A DNA stretch of 64,000 bases from Dipteris shenzhenensis (Eukaryota > Polypodiophyta > Polypodiopsida > Gleicheniales). How positions within the stretch are numbered: position 1 is the stretch's first letter; each line of letters starts with the position of its first letter. Below the pieces are notes generated by a model that worked only from the letters and a program-made list of their open reading frames with translations, was not told the origin of the DNA and did no database searches. Of the stretch, positions 42,301 through 53,151 are shown one piece after another. The DNA lies in NCBI GenBank assembly GCA_047967505.1, contig CM106541.1; one strand, written 5' to 3'. Position numbers and translations under genes: made by a program.

Positions 42301-44053
42301 CCAAGTAGGAGGCTCACAAGTGTGGGATCCTGAAGGCAGGGACCTTGCTGGATTAAGGTTCCGTAGAGTCTGTACCAACAGCAATTAAGGCCCCGTACAG
42401 TCCGTACCAACAGCAATTAAGGCCAGTACACAGCCCGTACTAGCTCGTACTTGCAGCCCGTACCAGCCTACGCTTAGGATGCCATACTAGCCCGTACGTA
42501 GGATTCAATACCCGTATGTATGTTGCTGTACCACCAGCATTAATTGCTCCTCCCGTACCATCGTATGGACTATATGCCATCTCTATGTGGAGGCGCCAAC
42601 CTTCGTAAGACCTCCGTTACGTGATTCTGTCCCCCCGCCATCCTTTTCCATCCATACTCTTACCCAAGGTCTTCCTTGGGCTTCCTTTCCAAAAGGGGTC
42701 TGCATGGGCTTGCCACGTGGCAGCCCATGCCTTGGGTTGCCCCCAAGGGCTTCATTTGCCCCTAGGCCCCCTCTAGTGGGGCCTCTTTACAAGCCTACCA
42801 ATGTCCAACTTGAAAGGCCTAAGGTTTTTGGGCCCCTTTTTGGCCCTAAACCTTTTAGTTTCCCCCAAAGCACAATTGCCTAGGGGAAACTTGCACACCC
42901 ACATCCCATGACCAATTACTAGGGTCAAGGCCACATGTGAGCATCAAAACTCATGCCCTTGTGACATGCAGACTCTCCAAAGTTAGGGATGGTGAAAGAA
43001 AGAAATCCTGGGGAGAAGGAAGGGAGAGCAGGGGATGAAGAGATCGACATCTCTACTGCTAAACCACACAGCAAAGTCGAACAAACTCAACCTTCCGTAG
43101 ACTAGAACTCCTTACGCACTTGATTGAACCCGAGTCACCCTCCTTCTCGCAAGGCTAGGTCCTCCAGTCAGGCGATTCCCAAGAGCTTCTGAATCAAGGT
43201 CATCCTGCTGGTACGGGCTGTGCACGGAGCCTTAATTGTTGCTTGTACGGAGCTCTCAGCGCCGTTGGTATGGTAGGCTGTGTGGGATTTGGACGGATGG
43301 TCATTGAAGTGTACGGTCAAGTACAACAGTACAGGGTAGGAGTTCTTGAACGGTGATCCACGTGCTGCTGTACGGGCTGTGGTACAAAGCATCTGCACTA
43401 CAAGTTGCTCACGGGTGAGTGAATGCCTACTAAAAGCAAATGAGTAAGGGCAGGCTGGTTGTTCCTTTGGGCGGATTGCAGGTACGAGGTTGATAGGTTG
43501 GCTGTTGCCTCACGCTGTATACTCATGGCTGGGCGGTATTAAATGCCAACTATCCGGGAGTGGGCAAAGTAATGATCAGCATAGTACATGCTTGGTAAGA
43601 AGAATGCACACAGAGGTTATGCTTGGGGGTCATGCTGGCCAATGAGCAGTGGGCTGTGTTTTTCAAGAATCTTGCTTGGTAGGGTGATCACAATGTATGC
43701 TTGCAGATATTGTTTGTGCTTCTGAGCACCGGGGGCAGTTCAATGATGCTTTCGCCCATTGTTTGGGTATTCCATTGAGTCAGTGGACACTTTTGATTGT
43801 CTGGGGAGTGTGTGGCCTTGTTTGGGCTGCTAGAAGGCACTCTGAGGTTAAATGGAGGTGTTTGCACTGAATATGGATGCCTATGGTCACATGGTTGTGA
43901 TAGCAGAGCCCCGTAGGGCTAATGTGTTGTGATACTGATGCCTCAGAGCTAGAGAAGAGCATTGCGTGTGAGTTGGGACTCACTGTGTAATCTCTTTGTG
44001 GCACTCTTCAATTAATAATAATGAAATACGGAAAGGGGTGCCAAGGCTTTGGG
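42301..44053 (+). mobile_element. Leader of the Copia-like element, non-coding
   Basis: This is 1.75 kb without a convincing frame. At 42360-42570 it has a dense array of GTAC tetramers (CCCGTAC, AGTACACAG and similar), repeated more sparsely at 43210-43390. The long GTAC-rich leader resembles that of the young Copia element at 56.6-58.4 kb. The chromovirus is inserted at its right end. Confidence 0.5.
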
Positions 44054-44058
44054 GCCAG
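44054..44058. repeat. Target-site duplication (left) of the chromovirus
   Basis: GCCAG here corresponds to GCCAA at 50602-50606 on the other side of the chromovirus, four of five bases matching. Confidence 0.6.
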
Positions 44059-44170
44059 TGCAACCTCAGTCGTAAAATACAGAAGAGACACTCTCATTTC
44101 TTTATGCAATCGCTAGCTCTCTCATGGAACCTCACGCTCATAATTTACTGCAGAAACACTCATAAGAGCT

Positions 44171-44201
<31 letters not shown>

Positions 44202-44986
44202 GCTAGGGCCCAGGACAACATGTCGGGTTGGACCCCTCCGAAGGTATTTTAATTTCTTTAAGAGAGAATCTGTTACAAGAGTTCAGCGTAGAGCTGCCTG
44301 ATACAAAAATCCAACGTGAATCCATATTACAAGAGCTTCAAGCTCATTTCAAATTGGCAACATGTCACTTGTGTAACGCTTAGGAAAATAACTCTTCCTA
44401 GTACCTGCAACAATTAATTAAAGCACACCACCATGGCACCCATTAATTGTTAGCACTTTGCATGCAAACAACACATTGTGGACTAGTTCCAGTCACGGTG
44501 GGCGTCCCCACTGAACACGTGCACACATAACAAATATAAAAAAATATATTTATTCTCTGGTTGACCGAAGTCAACACTCTTGATCATAATTAAGGAGCTT
44601 TGACCAAGGGTCGAGGCACCTTAATTATAGCCAAGTCTCTCCAACCGAAGTTGGCACAACTCTCCAACCGAAGTTGGCACATCTTGGTTAACCGTGGTTA
44701 ACCCTCTTAGCGCATGCGAAGTCTCGTTGACCGAAGTCAACACTCTCTGACTGTAGTCAGCTCTGTAGTTCTCTGGTTAATCGTAGTTAACCCTCTTGAT
44801 GATAAACCAAGTCTCCCCGACCGAAGTTAGGTTTACTTGACTAGAGTCAAGTGTCTTTGACCGTAGTCAATTCTTTGACCATTAAAAGAACTCTTTGACC
44901 ATAATTAACACATATAAAACTCTTTAATTATGATCAAATAAATGGTCAATTGTACTTTGACTTAGGATATTTACATTGTGGTGACA
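44059..44986 (-). mobile_element. 3' LTR of chromovirus (928 bp)
   Basis: On the plus strand it runs from TGCAACCTCAGTCG to TTACATTGTGGTGACA and aligns end to end with 49525-50601, apart from about 100 bp missing after TTGTGTAA and a rearranged patch near 44575-44680. It contains a (CT)n run (about 44170-44192) and a remarkable array of TTGAC/GTCAA motifs from 44570 to 44965. The purine-rich tract next to it (44987-45000 on the minus strand) is the polypurine tract. Confidence 0.9.
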
Positions 44987-44998
44987 TTCCCTCGGCTT

Positions 44999-45442
44999 CT
45001 ATTCAGTTGACCTCAACTGAAAAGCTTTCTTGTAAACATCCAAAAGCTGTGGATGATCGGATAACATGTCTTCGTCCATCCACTTGGCATCTAATGCCGT
45101 ATAATTCTTGAATTTTACAAGATACCTGTAAAACTCCTTGCCCTGAGGGCCTTTGCGTACAGTATGGTACACAATTTGCTCTGGCTGAAGGACCTCCTCC
45201 AGCTCATCCACTTCTGGTGGATCCTCTAATACTGGCTCTGTAGGCTCTGGCCACTGGAATTTTTTTAGAAGACTTACATGGAATGCATTGTGAATCCTCC
45301 AATGCTGTGGCAATGATAACCTGTATGCAACCTCATTTATTCTTTCTGTAACCTTGAAAGGGCCATAGTATCTGGGAGATAACTTTGCATACACTTTCTG
45401 TTTGCCTTTAAACTTGCGGAGCCTAGCTTTTTCAAACTTCAA
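44999..45442 (-). pseudogene. Chromovirus integrase C-terminus with chromodomain
   Basis: The 147-residue frame holds the integrase C-terminal domain ([35 protein letters not shown]) and then a chromodomain ([37 protein letters not shown]) near residues 95-135. Phe replaces the usual Trp in the KW-x-x-Y strand. Chromodomains direct chromoviruses to heterochromatin. The frame itself is intact, but the integrase core upstream is broken. Confidence 0.85.
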
Positions 45443-45806
45443 AAGTACCCAATCCCCTTCCTTGAGATCTAAATGCTTATTTGCAGCTCTTCTATGTTTC
45501 TCTTGAGACCTTTCGATTGCTGTCTAGACTTGGCTGTAAGCTGTCTGGAGGTCTCTCACAAACAGAAAAATTCAGATTTGTCCCCATGTTATCAAATAAA
45601 GCTCTCCAGAATAGACTGGTTATTTTGGGATCTCGATCATCACTGACAATGGACTTAGGCATACCATGGTGCTTAAAGATCTGTGCCATGAAAAGCTTAG
45701 CCATATGATCTGCCTTTATGGTTTTGTGAACCGGAATGAAATGTGCTTGCTGAATCTATCAATGATAGTCCAAATCCCATCATTCCCTAACTTTGATCTT
45801 GGCAAA
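45443..45806 (-). pseudogene. Chromovirus integrase core, deleted
   Basis: Frame 45492-45704 carries LFMAQIFKHHGMPKSIVSDD with RDPKITSLFWRALF, the block around the second catalytic aspartate. The text then departs from integrase ([16 protein letters not shown]), where the catalytic Glu block should be. The first catalytic Asp region lies at the break with the RT frame (A10 run at 45809-45818). Confidence 0.75.
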
Positions 45807-47489
45807 TTAAAAAAAAAAGTCCATTGTAATACTTTCCCATGGTGCCTGAGGCACGGGAAGAGGCATAAGTAGGCCAGGTGCCTTCCGTCTATCATACTTC
45901 ACTTTCTGACACGTAAGGCATTCAGTAACGAACTGATGTATATCTTTCCGCATTCTTGGCCAAAAGAAATACCTCTCTAGTGCTAGAGTTGTTGCTGTAA
46001 TTCCTCTATGTCCAGCATAGGGAGGTGCATGGCATTCCTCCAAAATCTTTTTCCTCATCTCCTGGGTGATGCATAGGCAATCATCTTTCATTAGATACCC
46101 ATCTTTCAGGGAATAGTGACTGGTGGATTGCCCCTCTTGCATTTGTTGTAAAATCTCACCAAAATCTGCATCACTAGCATATTGCTCCCTCATGCCTTCT
46201 AGGTCCTGATGATAAGAAATAGTCACATTATTGACCTGGGGTCTTCGGGACAAGGCATCTGCCACTCTATTCCGAATTCCTGGGGTATGGACAATCTGAA
46301 AATGATACATTGACAGCATGTTTGCCCATTTCATATGCTTCTCGGAAAGCTTGGTTTGAGTCAAAAAGTATCTCAGACTTTGGTGATCTGTTTTAACAGT
46401 AAAATCTGCACCCAAAAGATAGTGCTTCCATGTATGGATGGCATGAATTACAGCCAATAACTCTTTCTCATAGATTCCCAGATATCTTTCAGCATCACGC
46501 AATCTTCGGCTCTCGTAGGCTACTACATGTCCATTCTGATGTAATGCAGCCCCAACACACTCTCCACAAGCATCGCAATCAACATCAAAAGGTTGATAAA
46601 GATCCGGGACTACAAGAAGGGGCTCTGTAGTCAACTTCTCCTTGAGTGTATTGAATGCTTTCTTCTGTGATATTCCCCATGTGAAGGCTGCATTTTTCTT
46701 AGTAAGGTCATGTAATGGAGCTGTGATATCAGCAAAATGCCTGATAAACCTTCTGTAGTAAGAACACAGGCCTAGGAAACTTCGAACTTCATGCACAGTT
46801 TTCGGCTCTGGCCATTCCTGAATGGCATGGATCTTTGTTGGATCCATCTGTATCCCATTCTTGGATATTATATGCCCCAGATAATGGATTTCTGCCAGGA
46901 AGAATTCACTTTTCTTGCTGTTTGCATAGAGCTGATGATTTCTCAGCTCTTGAAAAACTATAGCAAGATGTTCCTTGTGCTCTTCTTCGGACTTAGAAAA
47001 GACAATTATGTCATCGAAGAAGGTACCAGTGAACTGTGTATAGGGTCGGAAGATACGATCCATCATCCTATTGAAGGTAGCTGGGGCATTGGTCAATCCA
47101 AAAGGCATCACCAGATATTCATACAACCCAAAAGTAGTGCGGAACGCTGTCTTGTGCACATCCTGAGGTTGTATCCTCACTTGGTGATAGCCACTCTTTA
47201 AGTCTATCCTACTGAAAACTGAAGCTCCATTTAACTGACCCAGCACATCATCAATGTGCGGAATAGGGAATCTATTCTTGATGGTCATTTTGTTCAGTGC
47301 GCGGTAATCGACGCACATACAGAATGAGCCATCTTTCTTCTGCACTAGCAGTACAGGGGAACAAAAAGGAGATGAGCTAGGCTGAATCAACCCTTTGGAC
47401 AGCAAGTCCTGTATCTGAGCCATAATCTCCTCTCTCTGAGTCGCACTGACTTTATAAGGTGGTCTGTTTGGTGGCTCACTACCAGGCAT
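45807..47489 (-). pseudogene. Chromovirus pol: RT, RNase H and integrase zinc finger
   Basis: A long open frame (560 residues). RT: FSRIDLKSGYHQVRIQPQDV (motif A, about 92-111), VMPFGLTNAPATFNRMMDRI (motif B) and FFDDIIVFS (motif C, 157-165, both Asp present). RNase H: FDVDCDACGECVGAALHQNG, YLGIYEKELLAVIHAIHTWK, VKTDHQSLRYFL and HTPGIRNRVADALSRR. Integrase HHCC finger: YAGHRGITATTLALERYFFW and CLTCQKVK. It ends in MDFFF at a 10-A run (45809-45818), probably a slippage frameshift just where the integrase core begins. RT and RNase H look catalytically intact. Confidence 0.9.
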
Positions 47490-47738
47490 TAACTCTATCT
47501 AACGATCTTCTGGTCTCTCTGGGGGTAACTCCCCTGGCAAAGCATCGGAAAAGCAATCTTTAAAGTTTACAAGAAACTGAAATTTATCTTTGTCTGCATC
47601 ATTCATTTCAGCATGCATATCATTTTCTTTTTCTTTTACAAAAACCATGTTCGCAGAAATTGCAGACTTTATTGCTTTATCACATGCAACATCAGATACA
47701 ATGGGGATAGTCTCCCCTTTATTCCTGGCAACTAAACG

Positions 47739-48530
47739 CTAGTTTTTCCCCCTATGGATAAAACTCAGCACCCTCTCAGGGTATTCTATTGTCACTTCCT
47801 TTCGATGGAACCACGGTATACCAAGTACAACATCATGCTGCTTCAGAGGAGAGATTAAAAAGTCCTCCAGATCTACATAGTTTTGCACATGGACACGAAG
47901 CTTTCCAATCAAAGGAGTAACTTGCACTGGATTCCCTTGAAACATTTGATCAGCATCAAGAGCTCTGCCTAGCTCTTCAGTTTTTATTCCTAATCTCAGG
48001 GCTAAATCTTTAGATATGAAATTGTCTGTAGACCGTGGATCAAATAGGATTAATGCTTGCTGATCTCTTATCTTTCCCCATGATAGCAAAAGCTCTTTTT
48101 CTTTTGGGTCTGAGGTACTCCCCAAAACATCTGGGACTGCTCCCACCATTGGCCTCAGTGGTACTTGTGGCTTTTTCTGCTCCTTAGAACCTGAAGGCTT
48201 CTCAGGGCACTGGGCAGCTATATGTCCCTCTTTCCCACACTTATAGCATTTCCCATCTCTGCGAAACTCAGCTATCTGTTCAGGAGTGAATGGGGATTTG
48301 CCTTTATAAGTCTTTGAAAACTGAGTACCCCTCGGCTTTTGAGGCTGAAACCCTTTCTTTTCAACCTTGGGGTACTCTTTCTTTTCTAATTTTGAAAAAT
48401 CAGTTTTCTTTCTTTCAGCATGTCCTGCATGCAAGGATAGTACTGTAGATGGATCTTGTAACGGCACAAGACTAGCTACTGAAGCTGAGTGCATAAGGTC
48501 TTGAGTGTTCTTTGTTCTCAAAGCATTCAC
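47739..48530 (-). pseudogene. Chromovirus gag end with zinc knuckle, and protease
   Basis: The 263-residue frame has CYKCGKEGHIAAQC (full CCHC knuckle, about residues 96-109) and then a retropepsin-type domain. Its active-site region reads LILFDPRSTDNFISKDLALR: the Gly of the D-x-G box is Arg, so the protease is probably inactive. HDVVLGIPWFHRKEVTIEYP is the second conserved block. It is in the same frame as pol, with stops in the 250 bp between. Confidence 0.8.
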
Positions 48531-48536
48531 TACTGC

Positions 48537-49409
48537 CTAGATTCTTGGATTGAGACCTGCTTTGTACTTTCTCATTTGGGTTCCTTTGGAGATCTTTTTG
48601 AAAGGTGCAACCTGCAAATAAGCATCCCAAAACTTTTGGTTGTACACATCCACTGTATCTCCTGCATCCATATGCACACTGTCCCAATCTTGAAGAACAT
48701 GATCTTTAAACTGTTTAGGCATAAACTGCTGGTAGAGGGCTTTCTTGAAGTCCTTTCACTTCTTTGGGGTTGACCCATCTGTGGTCTGTGCACTCCACCA
48801 TGCACTAGCTGTTGTTGTCAAGTGCAAACTGACCATTCTTAACTTAGAGGATTCTGAAAACTTTTTGTACCAAATGACTGCCTGATGAACTGCAATGCTT
48901 TGTCTGTATGACCATACTGTCCATTGTAGGTCATAAACTTGACAGATTTACCTCCCTCTTTGAATTCCTTGGTCTCTCTGGAAGACTTACTCTTCCTGGA
49001 CTTCTTGTGTTTCCTTCTTTTCCTTGATGGTTTATCTGATAAAGAACAAGATACAGAAGTCGAACTCGACGGTGATGGACTAGGAGGTCGGTGATGATGC
49101 CTCGATCTCTTCCTGCTATGAGACCGTCCCCTATGAGATCTCTCTTTCTCTGGCTGTACACAAGAGTGTGCCTCTGGCATTGGCACATCATATGCTGCAT
49201 TAGGCATAGCTTCTGCTTGAAACAAATGTTGAGCCCTTGGATCCTTTCTGAGATTTTCCATCTCTTGTATACAAGTGCGTACCATCTGCTCAAATTCTTG
49301 CTGAGTTTGCTGCACACTTCTCTGTCTTGGATGTACATCCCTATCTTGTGAATCTCGTCACATTTGAAGCTCCAAGCATACTATTTACCATCTCTTGAGC
49401 CAACGCCAT
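48537..49409 (-). pseudogene. Chromovirus gag, N-terminal and capsid part
   Basis: The likely start is at 49409 (MALAQEMVNSMLGASN). After a frameshift, frame 48839-49315 (QQTQQEFEQMVRTCIQEMEN) has an Arg/Ser-rich stretch and capsid start FMTYNGQYGHTDKALQFIRQ. Frames 48572-48805 and 48537-48722 carry WDSVHMDAGDTVDVYNQKFW, the conserved capsid region. At least three frame changes break it. Confidence 0.7.
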
Positions 49410-49511
49410 CCTCCCTTCATGAATTAACGTCGAATCCTTTTACTCTCTTGTTGGGTCGTCACAGCCTTTAAGCTTTAGATCGTCACCCCCTTCAAAAAGA
49501 AGGCAAGCCAT

Positions 49512-49523
49512 GCTTTGATACCA
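49512..49523 (-). other. Chromovirus primer-binding site
   Basis: On the minus strand it reads TGGTATCAAAGC, one mismatch from the initiator-Met tRNA complement, one base from the end of the 5' LTR. Confidence 0.8.
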
Positions 49524-49524
49524 A

Positions 49525-50601
49525 TGCAACCTCAGTCGTAAAATACAGCAGAGACTCTCTCATTTCTTTATGCAATCGCTAGCTCTCTTGTGGAACCTCC
49601 GCTCATGATTTACTGCAGAAACACTCATAAGAGCTCTCTCTCTCTCTCTCTCTCTCCACACAGCTAGGGCCCAAGACAACATGTCGGGCTGGACCCCCCC
49701 CCGAAGGTATTTTTATTTCTTTAAGAGAGAATCTGTTACAAGAGTTAAGCGTAGAGCTGCTTGATACAAAAATCCAATGTGAATCCATATTTACAAGAGC
49801 TTCAAGCTCATTTCAAATTGGCAACATGCCACTTGTCTAAAATCTAGACTAAGTCCTATTACATGCCACCAAGGGCAACTCTGGAGTCTTTGAAGCACTT
49901 GGTCACGCGAATTGCCTCCCAGACTCTGATTAGGCTCCCGTAGCGCTTAGGAAAATAACTCTTCCTAGTACCTGCAACAATTAATTAAAGCGCACCACCA
50001 TGGCACCCATTAATTGTTAGCGCTTTGCATGCAAACAACACATTGTGGACTAGTTCTAGTCACGGTGGGTGTCCCCACTGAACACATGTGCACACGTAAC
50101 AAATATTTAAAAATATATTTATTCTCTGGTTGACCGGTCGAGGCGCCTTAATTATGATCAAGAGCGTTGCCTTGGTCGAGGCGCCTTAATTATGATCAAG
50201 AGCGTTGACTTCGGTCAACCAGAGAATAAATATATTTTTAAATATTTGTTATGTGTGCACTCCAACCGAAGTTAGCACAACTCTCCAACCGAAGTTGGCA
50301 CATCTTGGTTAACCGTGGTTAACCCTCTTGGTGCATGCCAAGTCTCGTTGACCGAAGTCAACACTCTTTGACCGTAGTCAGCTCTGTAGTTCTCTAGTTA
50401 ACCGTAGTTAACCCTCTTGGTAATAAACCAAGTCTCCCCGACCGAAGTCAGGTTTACTTGACTAGAGTCAAGTGTCTTTGACCGTAGTCAATTCTTTGAC
50501 CATTAAAAGAACTCTTTGACCATAATTAACACATATAAAACTCTTTAATTATGATCAAATAAATGGTCAACTGTACTTAGGATATTTACATTGTGGTGAC
50601 A
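49525..50601 (-). mobile_element. 5' LTR of chromovirus (1077 bp)
   Basis: It is the partner of 44059-44986, with the same TG...CA ends. It holds an extra 100-bp block (about 49840-49942) and an inverted duplication (50088-50260) that the other LTR lacks. The two LTRs also differ at many single sites, so this element is clearly older than the Copia element at 52 kb. The TTGAC/GTCAA motif array is present here too (50330-50560). Confidence 0.9.
50088..50260. repeat. Inverted duplication with 49-bp arms inside the 5' LTR
   Basis: Arm 50088-50136 (GTGCACACGTAAC...TTGACCG) is matched by the reverse complement of 50212-50260 with one difference. Between them a 38-bp unit (GTCGAGGCGCCTTAATTATG...) is repeated directly at 50137 and 50175. 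Confidence 0.9.
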
Positions 50602-51083
50602 GCCAATCTGTGTCTTTGTGTTTGAGCAGGAGCGCTCTAGTTCCCCCTTTCTGTCTGTGTAGTGTTTGTTGAGTATTTTATTTTGAAGGCTTTTGTTTGG
50701 TTAGTGTTCTACCACCCTCTGTTAGCCTTGAGGCTGGTTTCATTGGGAAACTAGATGGAACAAATTATCTGATCTGGAAGGTGATGATCCGGAGTCATTC
50801 GACTCAGATTCAGAGGGTGACACAAAAGCCAAAGCTAATGTGGTAATTGAAGAGTTGTTCTTGGTGACATCTCCGTGTGTTACTGAGGTCAGATATGCTG
50901 ACCTAGAAACCACAGTGATGATGTCTACCTTGAGATGTGGGTCGATGAGGAGTCAGAAGCCTTTGTGGAGGTGAAGGACAGCATAGTGTGCTTGGTATCT
51001 TCTAGGTATGTGGCTATTGATACTAACACGAGGGTGGATTCCATGGAGTGCCCTAGGGTTTTATTTTCAGATGGTTGCTGTAC
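50602..51083 (+). pseudogene. Copia-like gag start (fragment)
   Basis: Right of the chromovirus target duplication the plus strand reads, at about 50735-50790, GKLDGTNYLIWKVMIRSHS, resembling the conserved start of Copia gag proteins (L-x-G-x-N-Y-x-x-W). Downstream frames are broken. It probably belongs to the same element as the LTR, PBS and leader at 41258-44053, into which the chromovirus inserted. Confidence 0.4.
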
Positions 51084-51464
51084 TTAAGAAGTGGATAGTA
51101 CATGAGTACACAGGCTATTGGTATGTGCTTGGATGAGGTGCATGGTTTGAAATGTTGTGGCTTGCGGTCGCCAGGCTAAGGCCTTATCAGCGGATCCATT
51201 ATATATCTTCTCATGGGCTTCCTCCTGCAGAGGCAAAGGCACTAGCTCCTCAAAGTCACCGGTGCCGACCACTGCCCTGTCACAAACCCTTTGTGGCTCC
51301 TGGGGAGCATGCCAAGTAAAAGCCTCTAACCATCCTTGGCAATCTGTCTTTTGCATAGCTATGGGAAACGGAAACACAAGAAGAGCCATTTTGGGCCGCC
51401 GGGGGGGTCTCGAATTTTGTAGGAATTTATGGGCAGAAGGGCCTGGTAAAAAGAAAGTTTTCAT
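51084..51464 (-). CDS. Unrecognised frame with protein-like sequence
   Basis: The 126-codon frame contains RVCDRAVVGTGDFEELVPLP followed by LQEEAHEKIYNG, which reads like a genuine soluble domain rather than a random frame. I do not recognise the family. A possible exon of a minus-strand gene is one reading, since another unusual minus-strand frame lies at 51941-52181. The opposite-strand frame (51157-51519) looks like a shadow. Confidence 0.25.
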   Translation of the reverse strand: MKTFFLPGPSAHKFLQNSRPPRRPKMALLVFPFPIAMQKTDCQGWLEAFTWHAPQEPQRVCDRAVVGTGDFEELVPLPLQEEAHEKIYNGSADKALAWRPQATTFQTMHLIQAHTNSLCTHVLSTS

Positions 51465-51940
51465 AAACCAAGTATGTAAGCTGATTACAACTGAAACCTG
51501 TTGTCTGCACTATGCATGACTAGTTGGTTGAGCTGCTGGCTGCCCTTTTTTAAGCTGACAATAAAAGGACGGTGAATGAGAGACACACTGCTGGCCCCTT
51601 CTTTAGGTAGTCACTAGGCCATCTGTAGGGCCAACTTGGAATCTTGCGCTTCCCAAACCTGTTTGTGTTGCTACGGTTCAACTGGTAGAACCACATCTGC
51701 GATTACTTGTGCCATGTCGCAGCATTATCACATGGCTGTACAGCTAGCTGTACCCCTGTTGCCACTCCATACTGTTGCTGCACCTGCACCTGTTACTATT
51801 TGGTTGCATGACTGCCTTGTGGCAGCCCCTCCATTTTTCACCGATTCTGGCCGTGCGGCTGTGGCCTGTGTCGCTGATCTTGTTGTAGCTGCTGCTTGTG
51901 GCTGCTCCATGGCAGACCCAGGCTTTAGCTCTAGGAACAG
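51465..51940. other. Non-coding or unassigned stretch
   Basis: Small Ala-rich frames lie on both strands around 51640-51950, with no known motif. The sequence is not repetitive. Confidence 0.35.
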
Positions 51941-52181
51941 CTATGCCATGTGAACCTGTAGAATGACATTCACCAGGGTCATGTTTGAAAGTGCAAACAT
52001 CTCTAGCAATTTTGTTTCCAAACCATCAATGGATCTCTCTTGCAGTACAGTCGTCATTGGCTTTGTCCCATTGACTGTGTGAGGCGGCCTTCCACAAAGG
52101 ACCAATGCTAAAATGACAGCAATCACTATATTCAATAAAGCGATAGCATGTGTACCGATTAGACAAAGACAAAGTACCTTT
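51941..52181 (-). CDS. Unrecognised frame with one membrane-like segment, cut by the Copia insertion
   Basis: From the right, the frame runs from the Copia target site into GTHAIALLNIVIAVILALVL (hydrophobic, membrane-span length), then LQERSIDGLETKLLEMFALS and a stop at 51941-51943. Across the target duplication, the uninterrupted site (right flank at 58576 onward, minus strand) supplies an in-frame ATG just before it (S-M-T-K). A possible splice donor (CAG|GTTCAC) lies near 51957. The family is unknown. Confidence 0.3.
52177..52181. repeat. Target-site duplication CCTTT (left) of the Copia element
   Basis: CCTTT occurs here and at 58576-58580, exactly flanking the two LTRs. Confidence 0.95.
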
Positions 52182-52385
52182 TGAGAGGGGGAGAGAGTAG
52201 TGGAAGAGAGCAAGAGAGTGAGAGTGAGAGAGAGTGACACTCTAGTGCGGGTGTGAAGAATGATGAGCCACACCACAAACTCACTTATGTTTTATTAGGA
52301 TTAGGTTTACCCTATGACTGTCTTAAGATAGTCATAGGTGTCCTATCTTTTAATGAAGGGTTGGCAATGTGCCTTTACCCCAACA
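52182..52385 (-). mobile_element. Copia 3' LTR (204 bp)
   Basis: On the plus strand it runs from TGAGAGGGGGAG to CTTTACCCCAACA. The polypurine tract (GGTGGGAGGT on the minus strand) lies at 52386-52396. It contains the short palindrome CTATGACTGTCTTAAGATAG followed by TCATAG (about 52313-52338). Confidence 0.95.
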
Positions 52386-52485
52386 ACCTCCCACCTAAAG
52401 GCCAATGTGCCTAAAGGGGAGAAAAGAATAAAAAATTACAGCAATATACAGTTACTGTATACAAGACCATAAAATAAGAATGGTC

Positions 52486-53151
52486 TCATCCTAATCCCAT
52501 GATGTGGCGGCAATGTGCAAACCGCTCTGTAGGCAAGCTCTTAGTGAGCAAATCTGCAGGATTATCATCAGTATGCACTTTCACAAGCTCAAGTCGCTTG
52601 TCTTCCAGTACCTCCCTGATGAAATGATATTTCACTTCTATGTGCTTGGTCTTTTGATGAAAGACCGGATTCTTTGCCAACATGATAGCACTCTGACTAT
52701 CACAATGCAAAACTGGCATATCTCCTGTAATGCCCAAATCTCCCACCAGCCGAGTAAGCCATATTGCTTCCTTGCAAGCCTCAGTGGCTCCAACATATTC
52801 AGCTTCTGTGGTTGACAGTGCAACGCATTTCTGCAACCGAGACACCCATGATATAGCACCTCCTGCAAATGTGAAAATATAACCGGTAGTAGACTTCCGG
52901 TTATCGGCATTCCCTGCATAGTCTGAATCTGTAAAACCATGCACCAATGCATCCTGCCTACCATAGCATATGCACAAGTCTTTGGTACCCTTGAGATACC
53001 TCAAGACACCTTTCACTGCTTCCCAATGCCGCTTGCCTGGATTTGCCATATACCTGCTAATGACTCCCACCGCAAAAGCAATATCCGGACGAGTGGCAAC
53101 CATGGCATACATCAAAGATCCAACTGCAGATGCATACGGAACCTTGGCCAT
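52486..53151 (-). pseudogene. Copia RNase H and end of RT, shifted frame
   Basis: The frame continues pol after a frame change near 53190-53205. It starts VPYASAVGSLMYAMVATRPD and contains HGFTDSDYAGNADNRKSTTG, TEAEYVGATEACKEAIWL, LHCDSQSAIMLAKNPVFHQK and HTDDNPADLLTK, all RNase H blocks with their acidic residues (Asp, Glu, Asp, Asp) in place. It ends close to the polypurine tract. Confidence 0.9.

Noticed and set aside
44999-45442. Host chromodomain protein
   Set aside because: The chromodomain follows an integrase C-terminal domain between two matching LTRs, so it belongs to the chromovirus.
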